This document shows positions 7,076-15,069 of a DNA stretch of 41,597 bases, in pieces. The stretch's first letter is position 1. Every line of letters starts with the position of its first letter. Origin of the DNA: Verrucomicrobiota bacterium (GTDB lineage Bacteria; Verrucomicrobiota; Verrucomicrobiia; Opitutales; UBA953); NCBI GenBank assembly GCA_030834165.1, contig JAURFU010000013.1:1-41597 (forward strand), in the 5' to 3' direction. The notes below the pieces were generated by a model. That model ran no database searches. It saw nothing but the letters and a program-made list of their open reading frames with translations, and had not been told where the DNA came from. The translations under genes and the position numbers were made by a program.

Positions 7076-7130
7076 GTGCAAAGGTGCAAATCGGCCTGCG
7101 GCCTGTGCAAAGGTGCAAAAGTGAGAGACA
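7076..7130 (+). repeat. Repeat family B, copy 1
   Basis: GTGCAAAGGTGCAAA, a short hairpin (GGCC TGC GGCC), then GTGCAAAGGTGCAAAAGTGA and GAGACA. The GTGCAAAGG words are direct repeats on both sides of the hairpin. This copy stands outside any J arms. Confidence 0.75.
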
Positions 7131-7138
7131 GAGTTACA

Positions 7139-7322
7139 TTCAGGTCTCGGGTCTCAGCTGATCGGGTATCAGGTGCGGGTGATAATGTGCAAAGGTGCAA
7201 ATGCGGCGTGGCCGCGTGCAAAGGTGTAAAGGTGAGAGACATCCAAACAGGCCCGAACCTGAACCTGATGCCGAATACCCCAACCCGGGACCTGATGACT
7301 GAGACCAGGGACCCGAGAACGG
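7139..7322 (+). repeat. Repeat family J with B core, copy 1
   Basis: The left arm is an array of GGTCTC, GGGTATCAGGT and GCGGGT words. The right arm (7251-7322) carries the complementary ACCTGATG, ACCCGGGACCTGATG and GAGACC words. A B element (7187-7247; GCGGC GTG GCCGC hairpin) sits at the centre. The arms would pair imperfectly into a long stem. Confidence 0.65.
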
Positions 7323-7357
7323 AAAGCTGCAACTGCCCTAGCCCGAGCGAAGCAGAC

Positions 7358-7397
7358 GGGGTAAGACACGTTCAGCATTCCGAACGAAATCAGACCC
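7358..7397 (+). repeat. Repeat family H, copy 2
   Basis: GGGGTAAGACACGTTCAG, core ATTCCGAAC, then GAAATCAGACCC. It differs from copy 1 (3051) at only a few positions and lies at the same kind of distance upstream of a start codon. Confidence 0.7.
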
Positions 7398-7425
7398 GCT
7401 GCCTTCCGACACCGATTTGTCACAT

Positions 7426-7431
7426 TATAAA
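7426..7431 (+). promoter_or_regulatory. Possible -10 box for the efflux operon
   Basis: TATAAA lies in the only A+T-rich stretch of this gap, 56 nt before the permease start. No good -35 box is visible at the expected distance, so this is weak. Confidence 0.25.
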
Positions 7432-7487
7432 CAGGATAGGTGTTGAAATCTTTGGGAGAAAGTAAGGTTCTCTACGTACCCCCTTTC

Positions 7488-10400
7488 ATGAGCTTACTTT
7501 CCATGGTCCTTCGTCGGCCGGTCACCTTGGTCGTCGGTGTCCTCGCCCTCGTCCTGTCCGCGGTCTTCGGCCTCAACCGCATGGCCAAGGACGTCTTCCC
7601 GCCCCTGAACGTCCCGACGATCTACGTCGCCCAGCCCTACGGCGGCATGGACGCCGCGAAAATGGAAGGCTTCCTCACCTTCTTTTACGAATACCACTTC
7701 CTCTACATCACCGGCATCGAGCACGTCGAATCGAAGAACATCCAGGGCGCGGCGGTGATGAAGCTCCAGTTCCACCCCGGGACGGACATGTCGCAGGCCA
7801 TGAGCGAGACCATCGCCCAGGTTAACCGCTCGCGGTCGATGATGCCGCCCGGCACCGTGCCCCCGTTCGTCATGCGTTTCGACGCCGGCAGCGTGCCCAT
7901 CGGCCAGCTCGTCTTCGCGAGCGAGACCCGTTCCGTCGCGCAGCTGCAGGACGCCGCGCTGAACACCGTCCGTCCGCTCTTCGCCACCCTGCCCGGCGTC
8001 TCGGCCCCGCCGCCCTTCGGCGGCAGCGCCCGCACGATCCTCATCAACCTGAACCCCGACCGTTTGCGCAGCACCGGCGTCACCCCCGAGGAAGTCGCGG
8101 CCGCCTTGGCCGGAGCCAACGCGATCGTGCCCGCGGGCAACCTCGTGCTCGGCGACCAGAACCTCCTCGTCCCGATCAACGCGACGGTCAGGACCATCAA
8201 GGACCTGGAGAACGTCCCCGTCCGGCCTGGCCAGAACCCCGCCGTGCTCATCCGGGACCTCGCGCAGGTCGTCGACGGCGCCGATGCCGTGACCAGCTAC
8301 GCCCTCGTGAACGGACGTCGCACCGTCTACATCCCCGTCACCAAGCGCGCGGACGCCTCCACGCTCACCGTCGCCAGCCTCGTCAAAGCCAACCTTCCCG
8401 TCTTCCAGAACGCCGTGCCGGCGGACATCAAGGTCGGCTACGAGATGGACCAGAGCCCGATCGTCGAGCGCGCGATCGCGGACCTCTTCCTCGAGGCCGT
8501 GCTGGGCGCCGTGCTCACCGGCCTGATGGTGTACCTCTTCCTGCGGGACGCCCGCAGCACGCTGGTCGTGGTCGTCAACATCCCCCTCGCCCTTCTCATC
8601 GCCGTGCTCGGCCTCTGGCTCTGCGGGCAGACCATCAACCTGATGACCTTGGGCGGCCTCGCGCTGGCCGTCGGCATCCTCGTGGACGAAGCCACCGTGG
8701 CCATCGAAGCCATCCAGCAGGAACGAGAGAAAGGCCTGCCTGTCGCACGCGCCGTGCGGACCGCGATCACCGCGACCGCCGGCCCGCGCTTCCTCGCCAT
8801 GGCGTGCGTGGTGGCCGTCTTCCTCCCCTCCCTCTTCATGGAAGGCCCTGCGCAGGCGCTCTTCCTGCCGCTCTCGCTCGCCGTCGGCTTCAGCATGTTC
8901 GCCTCCTACGCGCTGTCGTCCACCTTGCTCCCGATCCTGGCGGTCTGGCTGCTCAAGGACGAAGGCGCGCACGCCCCGGGCTTCTTCGCCGGCGTCAAGG
9001 CCCGCTATGAGGCCATCCTGCGCGGCGTCCTCGCCCGGGGGGCCCTCATCGCCGTCGCCGCCGTGGCGCTGGCCGGACTCTTCATCTTCGGCGTCGGCCC
9101 GAAACTCGGCCGCGAGATCTTCCCGCCTGCCAATAACGGCCAGCTCCAGGTCCGCCTGCGGGCTCCGGCCGGGACCAAGCTCGAGCGCACGGAGCAGATC
9201 GCCTTGCGCGTGCTCGAAGTCATCCGCGAGGAAGTCGGCGACGGCAACATCGGCACCACGCTCGGCCTGGTCGGGGTGCATGCGCCGAACTACCCCGTCA
9301 ACCTCGTCCACGCCTGGAACAGCGGCACCGACGAGGCGACCTTGCAGGTCCAGCTCAAGGAAGGAGCCAAGGTCGACCTCGAAGCAGCGAAGGAAAGCCT
9401 GCGCCGGCGGCTCGCCGCGGCCCTGCCGGACGTCCGCCTCTCCTTCGAACCCGCGGACATCGTCAGCCGCGTCATGAGTTTCGGCGCGCCGACCCCGATC
9501 GAGATCGCCGTCAGCGGCCCTTCGCTGGCGGACAACCGCGCGCATGCGGAGGCCATCCGCGCCCAGCTGGCCAAGATCCCCGAGCTGCGCGACCTCCAGT
9601 TCGCGCAGACCATCGACACCCCTTCGCTCGAAGTGAACATCGACCGCGAGAAAGCCGGACTCATGGGCGTGCGGCTCGCCGACGCCGCGCGCTCCGTCGT
9701 GGAGGCCGCCGGCTCGAGCCGCTTCATCCTCGCCAACTACTGGGCCGACCCCAAGACCGGCGTCGCCCTGCAGGTGCAGGTCCAGGTGCCGCCCGCGCAG
9801 ACCAAGAGCGCCGAGGACCTCCGCAACCTTCCCGTCGGGTCGACCGGCCAGCAGCCCGTGCTGCTGCGCTCGATCGCCACGCTCAAGGAAAGCACCACCG
9901 TCGCCCAGTTCGACCGTTACAACATGCAGCGCCTCGCGACCCTCACCGCGAACTACGCCGGCACGGACCTCGGCCACCTCTCGGCGCGGATCGACGAAGC
10001 CATCACCGCCGCCGGCAAGCCGCCCGCCAAGGTCAAGGTCGACCAGCGCGGCCAGGTCCCCCCGCTGCGCGAACTCCTCAACGGCCTAGGAGCCGGCCTC
10101 GGCATCGCGCTCGTCATCGTCACCCTCCTGCTCGCGGCCAACTTCCAGAGCATCCGCCTGGCCGGCATCGTGCTGGTCTCGCTCAGCGTCGTGATCGCCG
10201 GCGTCATCGCCGGGCTGCTGGCCACCGGCTCGACGTTGAACATCGAAAGCTTCATCGGCGCCATCATGGCCGTCGGCGTCGCCGTCGCGAATTCCATCCT
10301 CCTGCTCACCGCGGCCGAGGAAGCCCGACGCGGCGGAGCCACCGCGGAAGCGGCCGCCTTCCAAGCCGGCTCCACGCGCCTCCGCGCGATCCTGATGACC

Positions 10401-10640
10401 TCGCTCGCCATGCTCGCCGGCATGATCCCCATGGCCCTCGGTTGGTCCGAAGCGGGCAGCCAGACCGCTCCGCTCGGCCGCGCGGTCATGGGCGGTCTCA
10501 TCTTCGGCACCTTCGCCACGCTCACCGTCGTCCCCGCCGCCTATGCCTGGCTCATGGGCTCCGTCGGCCGCGCCTCCCTTTCCGTCGACCCTGACGATCC
10601 CCACAGCCCCCATTACCACAAAGACCATGCCGTCTCCTAA
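7488..10640 (+). CDS. RND efflux transporter, inner-membrane permease
   Basis: A 1050-residue AcrB/CzcA-superfamily proton-driven pump in the inner membrane, exporting drugs, lipids or metals to the periplasm or outside via the adaptor and channel encoded next. It has the duplicated RND layout: N-terminal TM helix (RRPVTLVVGVLALVLSAVFG), a first large periplasmic domain, TM2-7 with GLALAVGILVDEATVAIEAI, a second periplasmic domain and TM8-12 ending near GTFATLTVVPAAYAWLMG. In AcrB the TM4 relay is Asp-Asp; here it is Asp-Glu. The TM10 Lys is replaced (VGVAVANSILLL). I use ATG 7488 because the sequence from there starts like other RND pumps; a GTG at 7440 would add 16 unconvincing residues. 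The gene overlaps the adaptor gene by 14 nt. Substrate unknown. Confidence 0.9.
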   Translation: MSLLSMVLRRPVTLVVGVLALVLSAVFGLNRMAKDVFPPLNVPTIYVAQPYGGMDAAKMEGFLTFFYEYHFLYITGIEHVESKNIQGAAVMKLQFHPGTDMSQAMSETIAQVNRSRSMMPPGTVPPFVMRFDAGSVPIGQLVFASETRSVAQLQDAALNTVRPLFATLPGVSAPPPFGGSARTILINLNPDRLRSTGVTPEEVAAALAGANAIVPAGNLVLGDQNLLVPINATVRTIKDLENVPVRPGQNPAVLIRDLAQVVDGADAVTSYALVNGRRTVYIPVTKRADASTLTVASLVKANLPVFQNAVPADIKVGYEMDQSPIVERAIADLFLEAVLGAVLTGLMVYLFLRDARSTLVVVVNIPLALLIAVLGLWLCGQTINLMTLGGLALAVGILVDEATVAIEAIQQEREKGLPVARAVRTAITATAGPRFLAMACVVAVFLPSLFMEGPAQALFLPLSLAVGFSMFASYALSSTLLPILAVWLLKDEGAHAPGFFAGVKARYEAILRGVLARGALIAVAAVALAGLFIFGVGPKLGREIFPPANNGQLQVRLRAPAGTKLERTEQIALRVLEVIREEVGDGNIGTTLGLVGVHAPNYPVNLVHAWNSGTDEATLQVQLKEGAKVDLEAAKESLRRRLAAALPDVRLSFEPADIVSRVMSFGAPTPIEIAVSGPSLADNRAHAEAIRAQLAKIPELRDLQFAQTIDTPSLEVNIDREKAGLMGVRLADAARSVVEAAGSSRFILANYWADPKTGVALQVQVQVPPAQTKSAEDLRNLPVGSTGQQPVLLRSIATLKESTTVAQFDRYNMQRLATLTANYAGTDLGHLSARIDEAITAAGKPPAKVKVDQRGQVPPLRELLNGLGAGLGIALVIVTLLLAANFQSIRLAGIVLVSLSVVIAGVIAGLLATGSTLNIESFIGAIMAVGVAVANSILLLTAAEEARRGGATAEAAAFQAGSTRLRAILMTSLAMLAGMIPMALGWSEAGSQTAPLGRAVMGGLIFGTFATLTVVPAAYAWLMGSVGRASLSVDPDDPHSPHYHKDHAVS

Positions 10641-11640
10641 GCTCCTCGCGCTCTTCCTGAGCGCCCTCTCCCTGCAGGCCGCCGACCTCACCGTCACGCG
10701 GCTCAAGACCGGGGACATCACCCGCTCCGTGCAGTTGCTCGGCGAAGTCCGCCCGCGCCAGCAGGTGGCCCTCTACGCCAAGGTCGGCGGCTACGTGAAG
10801 GCCCTGCGCGTCGACATCGGCGACCGCGTCGAAGCCGGCGCCGTGCTGGCCGAACTCGAAGTCCCGGAGCTCGTCGCCGACGAAGCCCGGACGCGGGCCG
10901 AACTCGCAATCGCGGAGCTGGAAGCCAAGCGCGCGCAGGAAGCCTACAAACAAGCCCCTGACCTCGTGCCTCGCCAGCAGGTGGACGCCGCCGTGGCCAA
11001 GCTCGCCATCGCCAAGGCCCAGCAGGAGCGCAACGCCACCTTGCTCGGCTTCGCGCAGATCCGCGCGCCTTTCGCCGGCGTCGTAAGCCGCCGCTCGGTC
11101 GACCTCGGCGCGTTCGTCCCCGCCGCGACCGGCGGTGGCGCGGGCCAGGCGGCGCTCTTCGTCCTGACCGACCTCGCCAGCGTGCGCGTGCAGGCCGCCC
11201 TGCCGGAAGTCGAAGCCGGCCTCGCGGCCCCCGGCCAGGCCGTCAGCATCCTCGCCGAAGCCGCGGGCGCGAAGCCCTTCGAAGGCAAGCTCACCCGCAC
11301 CGCCGGCGTGCTCGACAATCCGAGCAAGACCATGCTCATCGAGACCGAGCTCGCCAACCCGACCGGCGCGCTCAAGCCCGGCATGTATGCCAACGTCAAG
11401 CTCGGCATCGAGACGCATCGCGGCACGAAGCTCCTGCCCCTCACCGCCGTCGTCATGGAGAAGACCGTCGCCACCGCCTACGTGCATGAGGCCGGCAAGG
11501 CCCGTCGCCGCGTCCTCAAGGCCGGCTTCAACGACGGCGTGAACCTCGAGGTCCTCGACGGGGTCAAGCCGGACGAAGACGTGCTCGTGGTCGGCGCCAC
11601 GCCCCTCACCGACGGCCAGGCCGTCACCCTCGCCAAGTGA
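10627..11640 (+). CDS. RND periplasmic adaptor (membrane fusion protein)
   Basis: A 337-residue periplasmic adaptor of the HlyD/AcrA family linking the permease to the TolC-like channel. The signal peptide is MPSPKLLALFLSALSLQA, without a lipobox cysteine, so it is probably not lipid-anchored. GEVRPRQQVALYAKVGGYVK is the first half of the barrel-sandwich (lipoyl-like) hybrid. Residues about 75-135 form a short alpha-hairpin (EARTRAELAIAELEAKRAQ...). The second lipoyl half (IRAPFAGVVSRRSVDLGAFV) and beta-barrel follow. ATG 10627 lies inside the permease gene (stop 10638-10640), a 14-nt overlap implying translational coupling. A longer in-frame start at 10543 would hide the signal peptide and is rejected. 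Confidence 0.88.
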   Translation: MPSPKLLALFLSALSLQAADLTVTRLKTGDITRSVQLLGEVRPRQQVALYAKVGGYVKALRVDIGDRVEAGAVLAELEVPELVADEARTRAELAIAELEAKRAQEAYKQAPDLVPRQQVDAAVAKLAIAKAQQERNATLLGFAQIRAPFAGVVSRRSVDLGAFVPAATGGGAGQAALFVLTDLASVRVQAALPEVEAGLAAPGQAVSILAEAAGAKPFEGKLTRTAGVLDNPSKTMLIETELANPTGALKPGMYANVKLGIETHRGTKLLPLTAVVMEKTVATAYVHEAGKARRRVLKAGFNDGVNLEVLDGVKPDEDVLVVGATPLTDGQAVTLAK

Positions 11641-12941
11641 TGCGCCTCGCCCACCTCCTTGCCCTCGGCCTTGCCGCGGGCCCGCTCGCCGGCCAGGAAG
11701 CCGTCCGCAGTGAACCCATCGACCTCCCGACCACCTTGCGGCTCGCCGGGGCCCAGTCCTTGGACGTCCAGCTGGCGGAAGCCCGTTGGCGGGAAGCGCA
11801 GGCCAGCGCGGACAGCACCGTCTGGGCCCTCTTCCCGACGATCTCGCCCGGCGTCGGTTATCGCAAGCATTCCGGCCAGCTGCAGGACATCGTCGGCCAG
11901 GTGAGCGACATCACCAAGGAATCCGTCAGCGCCGGCGCCACGCTCGGCGTCTCGCTGGAACTCGGCGAAGCCGTGTATCGTCGCCTCGCGGCGAAGCAGG
12001 TCGCGCTCGCGGCCGGCCATCAGTTCGAAGCCCAGCGCCGGCAGACCGTGCTCGCCGCCGCCGCCGCCTATTTCGAACTCAGCCGTTCGCATCAGACCGT
12101 CGCCCTGCTCGAGGACGCCGTGAAGACCGCCCGCGAATACCATGGGCAGCTCACCAAGGGCGTGAAGGCCGGCGTCACCTTCAAGGGCGACGAACTCCGC
12201 GCCGCCAGCCAGGTCCACCGGCTGGAGCTGCGGCTGCGTCAGGCGCTGGACCAGCGGCGCGGCGACGCCGCCCGCCTCGCGCAGACGCTGCGTCTCGACA
12301 TCGCCGAAAGCCTGAGGCCGGCGGACGACCGCCCGCTCGCGCTGACGCTCGTCAAGACCGACGCCAAACTCGACGACCAGGTCCGCCTCGCGGTCTCGCG
12401 TCGCCCGGAACTGCAGGCCGCCGGAGCCCTGCAGGAAGCCGCGACCCAGCAAGGCAAAGCCGCCGACTACGCCCCGCTCTACCCGACGCTCGGCGCGCAG
12501 GTCTTCGCCGGCGGACTCGGCGGCAGCGCCAGTTCGGCCCGCCGGGATTTCGACAACAGCACGGACACCTTCGTCACCCTTTCCTGGAAGATCGGCGCCG
12601 GCGGACTGTTCGACAGCTCTCGGTCGGACGGCGCCAAGGCGCGACTCAAGCAGACCCAGCTCGGCGAAGCGCGGGCGCGCGATGAGATCGTCCGTCAGGT
12701 CGTCGAAGCTCAGGCCAGCACCCATTACCTCGCGCAGCAGCTCAAGATCGCCGAGGAAGGCGTCAAGACCGCCGAAGCCGGCTACAAGCTCGCGCTCGGA
12801 CGCAAGGAACTCGCCGTCGGCGTGGTGCTCGAGACGCTGCAGTCCCAGCAGGACCTCATCCAGGCCCGCCTCGATTACGCGCTCACCGTCGGCGAATGGA
12901 ACAAAGCGCAGTATCGGTTGAAGTTTGCGGTGGGAGAATAG
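11640..12941 (+). CDS. TolC-like outer-membrane efflux channel
   Basis: A 433-residue outer-membrane factor completing the tripartite pump. The signal peptide is MRLAHLLALGLAAGPLAGQ. Two repeated halves rich in long alpha-helices follow, with the OEP-typical QSLDVQLAEARWREAQAS near the start and a second copy around EEGVKTAEAGYKLALGRKEL and SQQDLIQARLDYALTVGEWNKAQY at the end. Its ATG shares one base with the adaptor's TGA (TGATG), so translation is coupled. A GTG one codon upstream is the alternative start. A repeat mosaic begins just after the stop, marking the operon end. Confidence 0.88.
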   Translation: MRLAHLLALGLAAGPLAGQEAVRSEPIDLPTTLRLAGAQSLDVQLAEARWREAQASADSTVWALFPTISPGVGYRKHSGQLQDIVGQVSDITKESVSAGATLGVSLELGEAVYRRLAAKQVALAAGHQFEAQRRQTVLAAAAAYFELSRSHQTVALLEDAVKTAREYHGQLTKGVKAGVTFKGDELRAASQVHRLELRLRQALDQRRGDAARLAQTLRLDIAESLRPADDRPLALTLVKTDAKLDDQVRLAVSRRPELQAAGALQEAATQQGKAADYAPLYPTLGAQVFAGGLGGSASSARRDFDNSTDTFVTLSWKIGAGGLFDSSRSDGAKARLKQTQLGEARARDEIVRQVVEAQASTHYLAQQLKIAEEGVKTAEAGYKLALGRKELAVGVVLETLQSQQDLIQARLDYALTVGEWNKAQYRLKFAVGE

Positions 12942-12990
12942 TTCGTGGGCCGGAGGGCACGAGGGCCGGAGACATGCGCGGCGGAGCCGC

Positions 12991-13070
12991 GAGGGGGCAC
13001 GTGGGCAAGGTGATACGTGGACAAGGATTGCAAATCAGGGCCCGGAGGCTCAGAGGCTCGGTGGATCAGA
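12991..13070 (+). repeat. Repeat family E, copy 3
   Basis: GAGGGGGCACGTGGGCAAGG, then TGATACGTGGACAAGG and GCCCGGAGGCTCAGAGGCTC. It is preceded by a 6-bp GGA-loop hairpin, as several other copies are. Confidence 0.75.
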
Positions 13071-13080
13071 GAACACATCT

Positions 13081-13290
13081 TCAGGTCTCAGGTCTCAGCC
13101 AATCGGGTATCAGGTATCGGTTATCAGGTTCAGGTGCGGGTGCGGGTAATAAAGTGCAAAGGTGCAAATGCGGCGTGGCCGCGTGCAAAAGTGCAAAGGT
13201 GAGAGACATCCAAAAAGTCCCGCACCTGCACCTGGTGCCGAACACCCGAACCCGTGACCTGATGGCTGAGACCCGGGACCTGAGAATGGC
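13081..13290 (+). repeat. Repeat family J with B core, copy 2
   Basis: The left arm has CAGGTCTCAGGTCTCAG and ATCAGGT/ATCGGT/GCGGGT hexamer-like words. The right arm has GCACCTGCACCTGGTG, CCGTGACCTGATGG and GAGACCCGGGACCTGAG. The B core (13154-13216) contains GCGGC GTG GCCGC between GTGCAAAGG direct repeats. Confidence 0.7.
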
Positions 13291-13303
13291 AAGCTGCAGC
13301 CAA

Positions 13304-13425
13304 CCTCTGTCATCGACTCAGTCCTCTGCCATCGATTCAGCCATCTTCTCCTCAATTCAGCCCTCAACGCAGTCCTCAATTCAGTCCTCCATCTTTCATC
13401 CTTTCCCCCCATCTTCCATCGTGCA
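13304..13425 (+). repeat. Repeat family F, copy 2
   Basis: CATCGACTCAGTCCTCTGCC words are followed by 12-mers ATTCAGCCCTCA, ACGCAGTCCTCA, ATTCAGTCCTCC. The array ends 15 nt before the next start codon, so it is part of its leader. Confidence 0.75.
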
Positions 13426-13440
13426 TCTTGTGGCCACACC

Positions 13441-14634
13441 ATGCGCTTCCTGAGCCTCGTCCTTGGATTCCTCCTGCTGACCGGCTGCCGCCAGCAGAAG
13501 CCGATGCCCGACAATGAGAACGCCGTCACGGCTTTCGCGCTGCAGCATTTCGTCGACGGCGACGTGATCACCGGCGCCGTGACCGCGGTGGTCGGACCGG
13601 ACGGACTCATCGCCGTCGAAGCCTTCGGCCTGGCAGACGTGGCGCAGAAGCGCTCGATGAGCAAGGAATCGATGTTCTGGATCGCCTCGATGACCAAGCC
13701 TATGACCGCCTTGGGCGTCATGATGCTCGTCGAAGAAGGCAAGGTGAAGCTGGACGACCCGGTCGAAAAATACGTGCCCGCCTTCAAGGGCATCCAGCTC
13801 AAGACCGCGCAGGGCCTCGTCGCGCCCAAGCGCCTCGTCACCGTCAAGGACCTGCTCACGCACACCAGCGGGCTCGACACCACCGTCGCGACGCCCGCGG
13901 GCAAGCCGGTCGACACCCTGCCCTTGGCGGCGATGGCCGAGGCCTACGCTACGCGCCCGCTCATCACCGAGCCCGGCAGCAAGTGGACCTACAACAACAA
14001 CGCCATCAACCTCCTGGGCCGCATCATCGAAGTCGCCAGCGGCAAACCGTACGCCGACTTCATGCAGGAGCGCCTGTTCGATCCGCTCGGCATGGAGAAC
14101 ACCACCTTCTGGCCGAACCCAGACCAGCTCGACGTCGTCGCGAAGCCCTATTCGCTGGACAAGAGCAGCGGCGGCCTGGTCGAGGCCAAGAACAGTCGTT
14201 TCAGCGAACCGTTGCACGACCTGAAGCGCACCGCGATCCCGGCCGGCGGGCTCTACTCCTGCGCCCGAGACCTCGGCCAGCTCTACCAGATGCTGCTCAA
14301 TGAGGGCGAACTGGACGGCCGTCGTTACCTCAAGTCCGCGACGCTGAAGCAGATGACCACTAACCAACTGGGCGACCTGCCCGGAGTCAGCTTCGCGCCG
14401 GGCATGCGCATGGGTCTCGGCTTCCACATCGTCGGCGAGCCGCAGGGCGTGACCGAAAGCCTCTGCGCAGGCTCGTATGGCCATGGGGGCGCCTACGGCA
14501 CCCAGGCGTGGATCGACCCCGTCAAGCAGCGAGCCTACGTCCTGCTGATCCAGCGCACCGACCTCAAGAATTCCGACCAGAGTGATATCCGTCGCGAGTT
14601 CCAGAAGGCGGCGAGGGAAGCGTACGCGAAATAA
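13441..14634 (+). CDS. Beta-lactamase-fold serine hydrolase lipoprotein
   Basis: A 397-residue class C beta-lactamase/EstB-like serine hydrolase. MRFLSLVLGFLLLTGC is a lipoprotein signal with lipobox cysteine at residue 16, so it should be membrane-anchored on the periplasmic side. The nucleophile motif SMTK is at 83-86, the Tyr-Asn-Asn triad motif at 184-186 (WTYNNN) and the third motif HGG in GHGGAYGTQAW near residue 344. All three catalytic elements are intact. Family members are esterases, D-aminopeptidases or penicillin-binding-like proteins; a true lactamase is only one option. It is a single gene with repeat blocks on both sides. The stop codon lies in a perfect 12-bp hairpin. Confidence 0.85.
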   Translation: MRFLSLVLGFLLLTGCRQQKPMPDNENAVTAFALQHFVDGDVITGAVTAVVGPDGLIAVEAFGLADVAQKRSMSKESMFWIASMTKPMTALGVMMLVEEGKVKLDDPVEKYVPAFKGIQLKTAQGLVAPKRLVTVKDLLTHTSGLDTTVATPAGKPVDTLPLAAMAEAYATRPLITEPGSKWTYNNNAINLLGRIIEVASGKPYADFMQERLFDPLGMENTTFWPNPDQLDVVAKPYSLDKSSGGLVEAKNSRFSEPLHDLKRTAIPAGGLYSCARDLGQLYQMLLNEGELDGRRYLKSATLKQMTTNQLGDLPGVSFAPGMRMGLGFHIVGEPQGVTESLCAGSYGHGGAYGTQAWIDPVKQRAYVLLIQRTDLKNSDQSDIRREFQKAAREAYAK

Positions 14635-14653
14635 CGTGGAGCGTTATTTCGCG
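14625..14653 (+). repeat. Perfect 12-bp hairpin across a stop codon
   Basis: CGCGAAATAACG (14625-14636) is mirrored by CGTTATTTCGCG (14642-14653), loop TGGAG. The TAA is in the left arm, so the right arm looks like an inverted copy of the gene's last codons. No T tract follows. Confidence 0.9.
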
Positions 14654-15069
14654 AGGTCTAGAGCCAGGGCTAGGGCTGGGGCTAGGAATACCAGAGGCCC
14701 GGAGGCTCGGAGGCTGGTGGACCAGAGAGCACCGCTTCGGGTCTCGGGTCACGGCTGATCGGGTATCAGGTACGGGTCATCTGGTGCGGGTACGGGTGCG
14801 GGTATTAATGTGCAAAAGCGCAAATACGGCATGGCCGCGTGCAAATGTGCAAAGGTGAGAGACATCCAAAAAGTCCCGAACCTGAACCTGATGCTGAACA
14901 CCCGAACTCGAGACCTGATGGCCGAGACCTGGGACCTGAGAATGTTTTGGCGATGTCCGGTTTCCCCTTGAGCGGAATAAGAGTCAGTTACAGCGGATTA
15001 AGGTCATATCGGTGGATTGCCATGGAGGAGAACGGAGGGCTCAATCTGCTCACCCCAACCCACCCCGCC
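14635..15069. other. Intergenic repeat mosaic, 435 nt
   Basis: No gene is visible. After the stop hairpin come a CTAG/CAGGG-word tract (14658-14687, shared with 7036-7068), a truncated E tail (14691-14728), J arms with B core (14738-14945), and a lone C right arm (14949-14977). The last 90 nt before the start codon hold nothing I can identify. Confidence 0.7.
14738..14945 (+). repeat. Repeat family J with B core, copy 3
   Basis: Left arm words TCGGGTCTCGGGTCACGG, GGGTATCAGGT and GGTGCGGGTACGGGTGCGGG; right arm CCCGAACCTGAACCTGATG and GAGACCTGGGACCTGAG. The B core at 14810-14872 has hairpin CGGC ATG GCCG. Confidence 0.65.

Larger units (their letters stand above)
7043..7487. other. Intergenic repeat mosaic, 445 nt
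   Basis: No gene is visible. In order: CTAG/CAGG-word tract (7036-7068), B element (7076-7130), an inverted word-array J with a second B element at its centre (7139-7322), H palindrome (7358-7397), and an A+T-rich stretch before the efflux permease. The J plus B block is shared with 13081 and 14738. Confidence 0.75.
12942..13440. other. Intergenic repeat mosaic, 499 nt
   Basis: No gene is visible. In order: hairpin CGCGGC GGA GCCGCG (12977-12991), E head and GAGGC words (12991-13070), J arms with B core (13081-13290), F array (13304-13425). This follows the general block order E, core, F, next gene. Confidence 0.75.

Noticed and set aside
7440-7487. GTG start for the efflux permease
   Set aside because: It adds 16 residues lacking similarity to RND N-termini; the ATG at 7488 gives the normal start before the first membrane helix.
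7494-9977. Very long open frame on the minus strand opposite the RND permease
   Set aside because: It lies entirely opposite a well-recognised gene; its product is a low-complexity Gly/Asp/Glu/Val/Arg mixture with no domain. High GC makes such antisense frames long. The same applies to minus-strand frames at 25802-29008 and 36195-38828.
13081-13290. CRISPR array or direct-repeat locus
   Set aside because: The repeated words have no constant repeat-spacer spacing, are degenerate, and are arranged as inverted arms; no cas gene is present.
14839-15069. 77-residue N-terminal extension of the Gfo/Idh/MocA protein
   Set aside because: It is encoded by J/B repeat sequence and would hide a clear Tat signal that begins at 15070.
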